Below, piece after piece: positions 15,881 to 24,014 of a stretch of 41,407 nucleotides of DNA. A program made the translations under genes and the position numbers. The stretch is taken from assembly GCA_002309585.1 (NCBI GenBank), contig DBXN01000139.1:2002-43408 (forward strand). Reading direction: 5' to 3'. The stretch's first letter is position 1. The number at the start of each line of letters is the position of its first letter. The notes under the pieces are model-generated. The model did no database searches. It was not told where the DNA came from and saw nothing but the letters and a program-made list of their open reading frames with translations. This DNA is from Verrucomicrobia bacterium UBA1211 (GTDB lineage Bacteria; Verrucomicrobiota; Kiritimatiellia; RFP12; UBA1067).

Positions 15881-16408
15881 ATGAGTGATTTGTGTCCTTG
15901 TGGCAGTGGGCTTTCGTATAGCGCGTGTTGCGAATCTTTCATCATCGGCAAAGCCAAGCCCCAGACCGCAGTCGCCTTGATGCGGTCCCGTTATTGCGCG
16001 TATGCCCGCGGCGCGGTGGATTACCTTTACCGGACATCGGGTCCCAAAGTCCAGAAAGAGTTTGACGCGGAAAGCAGCCGCAAGTGGGCGGAATCCGCCA
16101 CCTGGACGGGCATCGAGATCCTGAACACGAATGGCGGCGGGGAGGAGGACACGGTCGGATCGGTTGAGTTTATCGCCCATTACACCGTGAACAACACCTC
16201 GTTCGACCACCATGAGCTCGCCGACTTCCTGAAGATCGACGGCGAATGGCGTTTTATTGACGGGAAGATTTTCGGGCCGGACCCGATCCGGCGCGAGCAT
16301 CCGAAAATCGGTCGTAACGATCCCTGCCCGTGCGGCAGCGGCAAGAAGTACAAAAAGTGCTGCGGCGCGGCTAAGGCCCAGGCAACCGGGCAGGCGCAAC
16401 AGGGGTAA
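15881..16408 (+). CDS. YchJ-like protein with SEC-C zinc motifs at both ends
   Basis: The 175-aa protein carries CPCGSGLSYSACC at its N-terminus and CPCGSGKKYKKCC near its C-terminus, the CxCx8CC zinc-binding SEC-C pattern twice. The middle (AVALMRSRYCAYARGAVDYL, WRFIDGKIFGPDPIRR) matches the UPF0225/YchJ NTF2-like domain. SEC-C motifs bind zinc and can contact SecB or other partners; the YchJ function is not established. The ATG at 15881 follows GGAG by seven bases; an upstream ATG at 15836 lacks a ribosome site. Its stop overlaps the next start (TAATG), so translation is coupled. Confidence 0.9.
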   Translation: MSDLCPCGSGLSYSACCESFIIGKAKPQTAVALMRSRYCAYARGAVDYLYRTSGPKVQKEFDAESSRKWAESATWTGIEILNTNGGGEEDTVGSVEFIAHYTVNNTSFDHHELADFLKIDGEWRFIDGKIFGPDPIRREHPKIGRNDPCPCGSGKKYKKCCGAAKAQATGQAQQG

Positions 16409-17091
16409 TGCGGCCGTCAGCCTTTCTCTTTGATCTGGACGGAACGCTGCTGGATACCGAGCGGCTATGGGCCGTCGCAATTCGGGATTATCTGGCTGAC
16501 CGGGGCGCGACGACAACGGCCGGGCGGATTTTGGAGATTGTCTTCGGACGCTCGTGGTTTGATATCCACAAAAGCCTGGTCGCGCATTTTCCACAGGCGG
16601 CCGACCCCGTTCCCGCGACGATGGCGGCCGACCTGCGTCCCTACTACCTTCGCCAGATTGAAGACCCTGCGCGGCTGATGATTCCCCCCTCGGTTGAAAC
16701 GCTCAAACGGCTTGCCCGGCTCGCGCCGGTCGCGATCGTCTCCGGTTCCCCCCGCCGCGATGTCGAGGCGGCCGTCGATCTGATGGACGCGCGCGATGCA
16801 GTCGCCTTCGTCCTCGGCGCGGAGGACTACCCGCGCGGAAAACCGGCGCCGGACGGTTATCTGGCTGCAGCCCGGCGGCTCAACGTGCCGCCCGAATCCT
16901 GCGTTGTGTTTGAGGACTCCCCGATCGGCGTCCGCGCCGCGAAAGCCGCCGGTATGTTCTGTGTCGCGCTGGACCGAACCGGCACCTGTACGGCGGAACT
17001 CCGTCAAACCGCCGACCTCCTGCTTACCCAGCTTGACCGGCTTCCGCCCGTCGAAACACTGATCCCGGATCCGCCGGAAAAACATCCTTAG
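16408..17091 (+). CDS. HAD-IA family phosphatase (beta-phosphoglucomutase/GS1-like)
   Basis: The 227-aa protein has FLFDLDGTLLDTERLW (motif I), IVSGSPRRD (motif II), RGKPAPDGYLAAARRL (motif III Lys) and CVVFEDSPIGVRAAKAAGM (motif IV), the standard HAD-IA set with a helical cap domain. Members dephosphorylate sugar phosphates or isomerise glucose phosphate; the substrate cannot be told. It overlaps the stop of the YchJ-like gene by one base and precedes nth by 14 bp, so the three genes likely form an operon. Confidence 0.9.
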   Translation: MRPSAFLFDLDGTLLDTERLWAVAIRDYLADRGATTTAGRILEIVFGRSWFDIHKSLVAHFPQAADPVPATMAADLRPYYLRQIEDPARLMIPPSVETLKRLARLAPVAIVSGSPRRDVEAAVDLMDARDAVAFVLGAEDYPRGKPAPDGYLAAARRLNVPPESCVVFEDSPIGVRAAKAAGMFCVALDRTGTCTAELRQTADLLLTQLDRLPPVETLIPDPPEKHP

Positions 17092-17105
17092 CCAAGGAGT
17101 TCCCG

Positions 17106-17780
17106 ATGACCGTTGATGACATCCCCGCCGTAAACCGCCTGCTGAAGAAGGCCTTCCAAAGCGTTCACGCCCCGATTATCGAACTGGTCGCCGCCCAGAC
17201 GAACGATCCGTTCCATGTCCTGCTCGGAACCATCCTCAGCGCACGGACCAAGGACGCCTGTACCGCCGGCGCCTGTGGCCGGCTTTTCACAGAGGTCAAC
17301 TCGCCGGCCGATCTCGAACGGATCCCGATCGAACGCCTCGAACAGCTTATCTATCCGGTCGGGTTCTATCATGACAAAGCCCGTCATCTGAAGGCGCTTC
17401 CCGCCGCGCTGAACGAAAAGTTCGGTGGCGTGCTACCCGACACGGTGGAAGCGCTATGCGAACTGCCCGGCGTTGGACGGAAAACGGCGAATCTTGTCGT
17501 CGCGCTCGGTTTCGACAAGCCCGCCATCTGTGTGGATGTCCATGTGCACCGCATCACCAACCGGCTGGGGTTGATCCGGACAAAGACCCCGTTCGACACG
17601 GAAATGGCGCTCCGCAAAATCCTCCCCGTCCGCTATTGGAAGACCTGGAACTCCTACCTCGTCTCTTTCGGACAGACCCGCTGTTCCCCGCGCAATCCCC
17701 ATTGCGACGGTTGTCCCATCCGGGCGTATTGTCCCACCGCGCCAGCAGCCGTTAAGGGGAACGGGAAGGTTAAAAGATGA
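17106..17780 (+). CDS. nth: endonuclease III (DNA glycosylase/AP lyase)
   Basis: The 224-aa enzyme removes oxidised pyrimidines and cleaves abasic sites. It has the helix-hairpin-helix ELPGVGRKTANLVV with the catalytic Lys in GRKTAN, the catalytic Asp in CVDVHVHRITNRLGL, and the four-cysteine iron-sulfur loop CSPRNPHCDGCPIRAYC (C-x6-C-x2-C-x5-C). The usual LLSAQ segment reads ILSARTKD here. AAGGAG lies six bases before the ATG. It is the third gene of the run with the YchJ-like and HAD genes. Confidence 0.95.
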   Translation: MTVDDIPAVNRLLKKAFQSVHAPIIELVAAQTNDPFHVLLGTILSARTKDACTAGACGRLFTEVNSPADLERIPIERLEQLIYPVGFYHDKARHLKALPAALNEKFGGVLPDTVEALCELPGVGRKTANLVVALGFDKPAICVDVHVHRITNRLGLIRTKTPFDTEMALRKILPVRYWKTWNSYLVSFGQTRCSPRNPHCDGCPIRAYCPTAPAAVKGNGKVKR

Positions 17781-17839
17781 AAAGGTTATAGGACACGCGA
17801 CACGCGGACGACATTCGCCAACCGACACTCATCCTTCCC

Positions 17840-17890
17840 CCCTACCGCCTAACCACCCAACCCACCTAACCACCCAACTACCCAACCATC
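17840..17890 (+). repeat. CCTAACCACCCAA-type repeats directly before a start codon
   Basis: Near-tandem CCTAACCACCCAA units fill 17847-17887 and end in AACCATC right before the ATG at 17891. The same units, also ending in AACCATC, occur at 11060-11100. No Shine-Dalgarno sequence is visible in this leader. Confidence 0.75.
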
Positions 17891-20800
17891 ATGAAACATT
17901 CCCCTCTGATCCCCGTTATTTGCGCAGCCATCTGCCTGTCAGGGAACCGCGCCTTTGCCGAAAGCAGGGATGACCGGGTCCTGCGCCGGTTACAGGCCAT
18001 CGATTGCGAGGCGGTCCGTCTCGCGTATGAGGACATGGCCGCCCGCTGGCCAGACCGTTTCCCCGCCCATCCCGAATGGCTGGCGGAGTTGGAATCGCGC
18101 CGCGACGAGCTCCTGCGTTCCATCATGGGTGACTGGGGTCCCTTCTACGGCGAACCCGCGCCCGTGGCGAAGGCGGAAAAGTTCCTTGCGGAGATCCGGA
18201 GCCATCTGCTCGCCAATCCGCTTTTGGACACGGACAAGCTAGTGGTGGTCCGGCGCACGCAGGGCCGTCTCGGACTCCATAACAACTGGCAGCAGCCGCG
18301 AGACCTCTTTTCCGGGCAACCCAACACGCTGGGCATCCTTGAGGATCTCCGCGGCGCCCCGCGCTTCAAGCCGCTCGACGAGACGACGGAGAAGGGCTAT
18401 CTGGGTGAACTCTGCCTCCACTGGGACGGCAAGCGTGTACTCTACACGCGACGGACAGATCGGACGCACAAGCCGCCCAAGGTCCGCGGCAACCGTTCCG
18501 TCGAAGCGATCCACCGCGTCTTTGAACTCGACACCTCCCTCCCGAACGCCCAGCCCCGCGAACTTCCGTTAATCCCGGATCCGGACGTCAACTGCTACGC
18601 GGGCTGCTATCTGCCCGACGGCGCGACGCTCTTCCTCTCGGATGCCTCCATGGTCGGCGTTCCGTGTGTGGTCGGTTCCTCCTGGGTCGCGAGCCTCTAC
18701 CGCCGTGACCCGGACGGCACGATCCGACGGCTGACCTTCGATCAGGACAACAACTGGTGTCCGACCGTCATGCCCGACGGCCGGGTTCTCTTCCTCCACT
18801 GGGAATATGCAGACATCACCCACTACTGCACGCGGATTCTCTTCACGATGAATCCCGACGGCACCACCCAACGGGCCTTCTATGGCAGCAACTCCTATTG
18901 GCCCAACGCGCTTTTCAACGCGCGGGTCTTCCCCGACGCCCCGCACCTCTTCACCGCCATCGTCTCCGGCCATCACGGGCAACCCCGCTACGGCGAACTG
19001 GTCCTGTTCGACGCCAATCTCGGCCGTAAAGAGGCCAAAGGCGTTATCCAGCGTTTCCCCGAACGGGGCAAACCGGTCCCCCCGATTGTCCGCGACCGTC
19101 TCGCCGACTACTCATGGCCGAAATTCGCCTTCCCCTATCCCTTGGGCAAGAATTACGTTCTCGTCTCCGCCCGCCCGACCGAGAAAGACGGATGGGGACT
19201 CTACCTCGCCGACACCTTCAACAACCTCACGCCGATCGTTGAGGATCCGGCTTTCCTCTACTTCGAGGCGATCCCGCTACAGCCCACCCCTGTCCCTCCC
19301 GTCATCCCTTCCAAAGTCGACCCCGAGAAGAAGGAGGGTCTTGTCAAAATCATCAACATTTATGAGGGCCCCGGCCTGCGCGGCGTTCCGCGCGGTACGG
19401 TGAAGGCGCTCCGCATCTATACCTACTCCTTCGCCTATCGCTGGATGGGAGCCGAGACCGACCATCACGGACTGGACGGCCCGTGGGACATCAAGCGCAT
19501 CCTCGGCACGGTGCCGGTCGAAGCGGACGGTTCCGCCTTCTTCTCTGTCCCCGCCAATCTCCCGATCTCGATCCAGCCGCTCGACGCGAAGGGCCGCGCC
19601 CTCCAACTGATGCGCAGCTGGCTCACGGTCATGCCCGGTGAATTCGCCTCCTGCACGGGCTGCCATGAGGAGACCGAATCCAGCTCCACCGCCGGTTCGC
19701 TTCTCGCCCTTCAGCGTCCGCCCTCCGCAATCAAACCGTGGTACGGGCCTGAACGTGGATTCAGTTTCCGACGTGAAATCCAACCCGTCCTCGACCGCTA
19801 CTGCATCCGCTGCCACAACGCCGATGACCGTCCCGGCCAGCCCAACCTCACCTCCCGGCCCGACATCTGCATTAAGACCAAAGAGACCTACTACCTGCGC
19901 GACGGTCTCTTTCCGCCTTCCTACATCGCGCTCTGCTCCTACGTCCGGAACCACACCCAGGAGGGGGATAATGACCTGCTTGTTCCCTGTGACCTTGCCG
20001 CCGACACGACCGCACTCGTCCAGATGCTGGAGGCGGGCCACCACGGCGTAAAGCTCGACACCGAATCCTGGGACCGCATCAACACGTGGATCGACCTCAA
20101 TCGGATGGGACACGGCACCTGGACCGAGACCGTCGGTGCGACCAACGTCATCCCCTTCGCGACCCGCCGCGCCGATCTGCAGCGCCGTTACGCGAATCTG
20201 GAGGAGGACCACGAAAAGACCTTTGGCACCGCGCAACTCTCCTTCCCGGCCTGTGAACCGGTGACGGAACCCGCCGCCCCCCGCCCCGCCGAGATCCTCT
20301 CCGCCATCGTCTTCAACCCACCCGCCCGGATGCGGCTTCCCCTCGGCGAGAACAGTTCCATCGAACTCGTCAAAATCCCGGCCGGACGCTATGTCAACGC
20401 GGCCGGCGAAACGTGCGACATCGGGAAGTCCTTCTGGATCGGAGTCGATGAGGTGACCAACGAGCAGTACCGGAAACTTGTTCCCGACCACGACAGCAAA
20501 CTCGAACGCGGTGAATTCATGCAGTTCACCGAACAGGAACGGGGCTATCCGCTGAATCGTCCCCTGCAACCCGTCTGCCGCGTCTCGCAGGAAGAGGCCG
20601 AAGCCTTCTGCAGAAAACTCGCCGCGCTCACCGGCTGGACGGTCCGACTCCCGACCGGAAACGAGTGGGAATGGGCCGCCCGGGCGGGTGCGGTGACACC
20701 GCTTTGGTACGGCGGCATAGACACCCCTTTCGACAAAACCGCCAATCTGGCCGACAAGACCTTCCGGCGGCAGGACCGTTTCCGCTCCAACGTCCCCGGC

Positions 20801-21133
20801 ATGGCGGTTCCGCCGTGGCGTCCCGCCGACGAGCGGGTTGATGATGGGTTCCGCGTCTCGGCACCGGTCAACCGCTTCCAGCCGAACCGATGGGGACTCC
20901 GCAACGTCCACGGCAATGTCTGGGAGTGGACCGCCGACCGGGCGCAACCGCCGCCGACCGCCCAACCGATCACATTCCCCGCGACCGCGCCCGACACGGC
21001 GTATTACGCCGTTGCCCGCGGTGGCTCATGGTGGACCCGCCCGAAGGATGCCACGTTCGCCGCCCGCATCCTCTACCGCCCCTGGCAGAAGGTCCATGAC
21101 GTCGGTTTCAGAATCCTCTGTGAGGAAAAATGA
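17891..21133 (+). CDS. secreted di-haem HzsA-like protein fused to FGE/SUMF1-type domain
   Basis: The 1080-aa protein has a signal peptide (about residues 1-24), a helical segment, a beta-propeller-like region (about 130-500) with strands such as CYLPDGATLFLSDAS and PTVMPDGRVLFLHWEY, two CxxCH haem motifs (CTGCH 588-592, CIRCH 638-642), and a C-terminal formylglycine-generating-enzyme-like domain (about 820-1080) with LVKIPAGRY, VRLPTGNEWEWAARAG, NVHGNVWEWTAD and VARGGSWW. The propeller plus haem part resembles HzsA-related proteins of the hydrazine-synthase alpha family. The FGE domain lacks the cysteine pair expected for formylglycine formation, so it is more likely a binding module. Redox activity outside the cytoplasm is inferred. 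The start is set by the signal peptide. Confidence 0.8.
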   Translation: MKHSPLIPVICAAICLSGNRAFAESRDDRVLRRLQAIDCEAVRLAYEDMAARWPDRFPAHPEWLAELESRRDELLRSIMGDWGPFYGEPAPVAKAEKFLAEIRSHLLANPLLDTDKLVVVRRTQGRLGLHNNWQQPRDLFSGQPNTLGILEDLRGAPRFKPLDETTEKGYLGELCLHWDGKRVLYTRRTDRTHKPPKVRGNRSVEAIHRVFELDTSLPNAQPRELPLIPDPDVNCYAGCYLPDGATLFLSDASMVGVPCVVGSSWVASLYRRDPDGTIRRLTFDQDNNWCPTVMPDGRVLFLHWEYADITHYCTRILFTMNPDGTTQRAFYGSNSYWPNALFNARVFPDAPHLFTAIVSGHHGQPRYGELVLFDANLGRKEAKGVIQRFPERGKPVPPIVRDRLADYSWPKFAFPYPLGKNYVLVSARPTEKDGWGLYLADTFNNLTPIVEDPAFLYFEAIPLQPTPVPPVIPSKVDPEKKEGLVKIINIYEGPGLRGVPRGTVKALRIYTYSFAYRWMGAETDHHGLDGPWDIKRILGTVPVEADGSAFFSVPANLPISIQPLDAKGRALQLMRSWLTVMPGEFASCTGCHEETESSSTAGSLLALQRPPSAIKPWYGPERGFSFRREIQPVLDRYCIRCHNADDRPGQPNLTSRPDICIKTKETYYLRDGLFPPSYIALCSYVRNHTQEGDNDLLVPCDLAADTTALVQMLEAGHHGVKLDTESWDRINTWIDLNRMGHGTWTETVGATNVIPFATRRADLQRRYANLEEDHEKTFGTAQLSFPACEPVTEPAAPRPAEILSAIVFNPPARMRLPLGENSSIELVKIPAGRYVNAAGETCDIGKSFWIGVDEVTNEQYRKLVPDHDSKLERGEFMQFTEQERGYPLNRPLQPVCRVSQEEAEAFCRKLAALTGWTVRLPTGNEWEWAARAGAVTPLWYGGIDTPFDKTANLADKTFRRQDRFRSNVPGMAVPPWRPADERVDDGFRVSAPVNRFQPNRWGLRNVHGNVWEWTADRAQPPPTAQPITFPATAPDTAYYAVARGGSWWTRPKDATFAARILYRPWQKVHDVGFRILCEEK

Positions 21134-21144
21134 GGTGGAAGGCG

Positions 21145-21179
21145 GATGACGGACGATGGCGGTCCGCCGGACCGTCATC
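21145..21179. terminator. bidirectional hairpin between convergent genes
   Basis: GATGACGG (21145-21152) pairs with CCGTCATC (21172-21179), with a smaller GGCG/CGCC stem inside. It lies in the 50-bp gap between two convergent genes. T-runs are missing on both sides, so termination is plausible but not shown. Confidence 0.4.
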
Positions 21180-21183
21180 ACCG

Positions 21184-23922
21184 TCACTGTTCAACAAGCA
21201 GGAGGGAGAAAGCGGTTCCGTCGCAGACATGCGACGGTTCGGTCAGCCCGGGGCCCACAACAAGCTCCAAATGCTGCCCGACGCCGAGGCGGATCTCGCG
21301 TAACATGAGCGGCGGCAGGTCGATATACCGCTGGCCATCCCTCACAAGCTCTTTCTGCCAGATCAGCTTGCCGTTCGCCACGACGGAGATGTCCACCCGG
21401 CCCGCGCCGATATTCATCGCGCGAAAGTCGGCGAAGAGACTGTAGATGCCCGCCTTCGCGGCCGTGTAGCGAAGGACCGCGCGGCACTTTTCATACGACG
21501 TGGGCGCGGGGTGCGCCAGAAACTCAAGCGGCTTGAACGGCCGGTCTCGCCGTCCGCCCGCCACACCCGGCACAAGCAGCCAGTCATCAAACGGATTCGC
21601 CAGAAGCTGAGGGAACTCGTCGGTTGCGGAGGCGCGGAACCCTTGCAGTTCACCCGCATCTCCGGGTATCGGCGTCATGGTGTCACCATCGTCTCCACAG
21701 ATCTCCTTGCGGTAGAGGAAACGCCAAACGCCACCGTTCGCGTCGGGCACAGCGGAGTTACCCTCCGAGAGTTTCGGCAGAACCGATTGCGCCAAATCGT
21801 GACAGACCACGGGTTTGGCCGTACCGTTTCGCTTCATCCGGATGAGTGCGCTGGAGCGCTTGTTTGGAAGGGTGATCGTCAAGCCGCGCCGCAGTTCCCA
21901 GCCCGAAAGACATTGTTCTTTGCCCGAATCGGCATCGGTAAGCGTATAGTCTGCTGAAGGATCGGCGAACGGCAGTTTCGCCTGGAAGTCCGGGGACTCC
22001 GCGTTGACCATTCGAAAGGCGAGAATCAGACTCTCGCCCCGTTCGGGTGCGTCATACGCAAGCGCCGTCCATCCCTCTTGAAACGTGGTGCCGTGCCACG
22101 GAGTGAGGGTGTAGTAATCGCGTGTGAGCAGATGGCGCACGCTCTTCCATTCAGCGTAGTTTCGCCGCATGAGGTCGAAATCGAGATCGGGATTGTGTGA
22201 GAACATCCCGCCGAAATTGTAGATCGGAAGATAGGAGGCGCGCACGACATAGGCGTCGCTTCCACCCCCTTTCGCCTCCTCCAGCTGACCGACGGTGTCC
22301 TTCGTGGAGGAACCGTGGAAGGGAATCCACTTGCAGAAACCCCATGTCTGGGAAAGGCGCATCGGAATCGTTGTGCGATCGAAATCGCTCCGCATAAAGG
22401 GAACGCCCCGCCGCATCGATTCGATATCGTTACGTCCGCCGCCGCTTGCGCAGGAATCAACGTAGGTGCATTTCCCGTGTTTCGCGCAGAAGGCGATGAT
22501 TCCGTCCCAGAGCCTGTAGTGCCCTTGGATACATTTGTTCTCGTTGATGCCCTTACGGGGAAGGTGCAGCCGTTCCGTATCGCGCGCGTCGAGGATCCGC
22601 CAGGCCTGGGCCGGATTGCTGTTGTTGTCCTCGCGGTAGAGATCCACCGCGTTTTCCCCCATCATCTTGGTGATACGCCCCAACGTCCAGGCGAGACATT
22701 CATCGTCGCCGATGTTGCTGGTGATGCAATGCCCCGTCCGGACACCCCACTCCTTCTTATAGCCGAAGTTTCGGACAAGATCGTCAAGGTGCGTCACGCG
22801 CTCCGGCTCGAACCAGACCAGCGTTTTCAGCCCGAGGGCGTGGCAGGCCTCGTTGGATTCACGGAACGAGGTTCCCGGCCACTTCTCGGCATCCAGCTCC
22901 CAGGTTCCGATCGTTCCCCACCAGTCGGAGGGAACCGATCTCCGGGCGGGATCGCAATACCAGCCTGCGTCGAACCAGCGGAAGTCGGGCAGCATCCGCT
23001 CGGCAGCGAGCTTGTCGAGCGTCCGTTTCCAGGTGGTCGCCCGTTCCGAGATGCTACCGTCCGAATTCGGAAGCCCGGTGTCGGCCGCGAAACAGGTGGT
23101 GGAGAAGGGCTGGATCGCCTCGCCTTGGGCATTGGCCTTCGGCAGATTGTATTTCATGAACCAGGCGCGCCAGCGGTTGGTGGCGCGGTCGGCGTCGCGT
23201 CCCTCGTAGGGAAGCAGCACGACGAGTCCCGTCCGGATCCGCTCACCGGGAAGGATCGCCGCATCCAGATCGATGCAGGTCTTGGTCGCCACGAAGGTCT
23301 CACCCCCTATCGCAAGAAATCCCGCCTCCCACGTTCCCGCCCAACCCAGCGCCATCAGGGTACCGCCGTTCCCATGGACGAAATCGAAGTACGGAAAGAC
23401 GATGTGCGTCGCACGTCCGTTGACCGAACGGAAGACGCGCGGTTCCGTTGTCAAATCGCTGTCGTAGGCCGCATAGTAGTTTTGGTGATCGCCGAGAATG
23501 CCACGCAAACGGGGATTCGTCCCCGGAACCGTGGCGCGGTATGCATAGACATTGGAAAGTGTCTTGGAGGGCGTCTTCCCGGTGTTGGCGAACCAGAGCG
23601 TATATTCGACTTCCCCGAATTCCGCGCAGTACGCCGCATCGAGCGTCACCGTGAGCGTGTCATCGAGCGCGCACACCAGTCTCCCCTTCCGGACAGGTGC
23701 GGCGGGCGCGATCGTCCGTTCGATCACTTTCATCCCGCCCAACCCGCTATACCGCGTCCCGCCGTAGGTGAAGGCGACGGGAACCGACGCGGGATCGTCA
23801 AAGAGCGAGTGGAAATAGCGCTCGGCGTCACGCGGCGAAACCGGTGTCGCGTGGAGGACGGCGGCAGCCGCCAAGACCAATACTCCCAACAGATAGCGGC
23901 GATTCTCGATACGTGTTTTCAT
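21184..23922 (-). CDS. secreted GH36-like (alpha-galactosidase clan) glycosidase
   Basis: The 912-aa protein has a signal peptide, a beta-rich N-domain and a GH36-type barrel. WFDAGWYCD, TLVWFEPERV, DLYREDNN (nucleophile Asp about 432) and CASGGGRNDIESMRRG followed by MRSDFD (acid/base Asp about 513) match clan GH-D retaining alpha-galactosidases. The C-terminal 150 residues (AKAGIYSLFADFRAMNIG, WQKELVRDGQRYIDLPPL) look like an appended carbohydrate-binding beta-sandwich. The start at 23922 has AAAGGAG upstream; the longer frame reaches into a terminator. It probably attacks alpha-linked galactose or related residues in host or plant glycans. Fine specificity is unknown. Confidence 0.85.
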   Translation of the reverse strand: MKTRIENRRYLLGVLVLAAAAVLHATPVSPRDAERYFHSLFDDPASVPVAFTYGGTRYSGLGGMKVIERTIAPAAPVRKGRLVCALDDTLTVTLDAAYCAEFGEVEYTLWFANTGKTPSKTLSNVYAYRATVPGTNPRLRGILGDHQNYYAAYDSDLTTEPRVFRSVNGRATHIVFPYFDFVHGNGGTLMALGWAGTWEAGFLAIGGETFVATKTCIDLDAAILPGERIRTGLVVLLPYEGRDADRATNRWRAWFMKYNLPKANAQGEAIQPFSTTCFAADTGLPNSDGSISERATTWKRTLDKLAAERMLPDFRWFDAGWYCDPARRSVPSDWWGTIGTWELDAEKWPGTSFRESNEACHALGLKTLVWFEPERVTHLDDLVRNFGYKKEWGVRTGHCITSNIGDDECLAWTLGRITKMMGENAVDLYREDNNSNPAQAWRILDARDTERLHLPRKGINENKCIQGHYRLWDGIIAFCAKHGKCTYVDSCASGGGRNDIESMRRGVPFMRSDFDRTTIPMRLSQTWGFCKWIPFHGSSTKDTVGQLEEAKGGGSDAYVVRASYLPIYNFGGMFSHNPDLDFDLMRRNYAEWKSVRHLLTRDYYTLTPWHGTTFQEGWTALAYDAPERGESLILAFRMVNAESPDFQAKLPFADPSADYTLTDADSGKEQCLSGWELRRGLTITLPNKRSSALIRMKRNGTAKPVVCHDLAQSVLPKLSEGNSAVPDANGGVWRFLYRKEICGDDGDTMTPIPGDAGELQGFRASATDEFPQLLANPFDDWLLVPGVAGGRRDRPFKPLEFLAHPAPTSYEKCRAVLRYTAAKAGIYSLFADFRAMNIGAGRVDISVVANGKLIWQKELVRDGQRYIDLPPLMLREIRLGVGQHLELVVGPGLTEPSHVCDGTAFSLLLVEQ

Positions 23923-23963
23923 CCATGTTCTCCTTTCCTTGAACCTCAATCCGACAACAAAAC

Positions 23964-23987
23964 GGGGCGGCATGGAGATGCCGCCCC
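23964..23987 (-). terminator. rho-independent terminator of the PpiD-like gene
   Basis: GGGGCGGCAT (23964-23973) pairs perfectly with ATGCCGCCCC (23978-23987) around a four-base loop. Reading leftward it is followed by GTTTTGTTG. It lies 28 bp after the PpiD-like gene and 42 bp before the glycosidase start, separating the two. Confidence 0.85.
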
Positions 23988-24014
23988 GCAATACGGAAAA
24001 CCTTCTCAGCCGAC

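Noticed and set aside
19277..20965. 562-codon minus-strand frame inside the HzsA/FGE-like gene
   Set aside because: Gly/Arg-rich shadow; the plus frame has CxxCH and FGE motifs.
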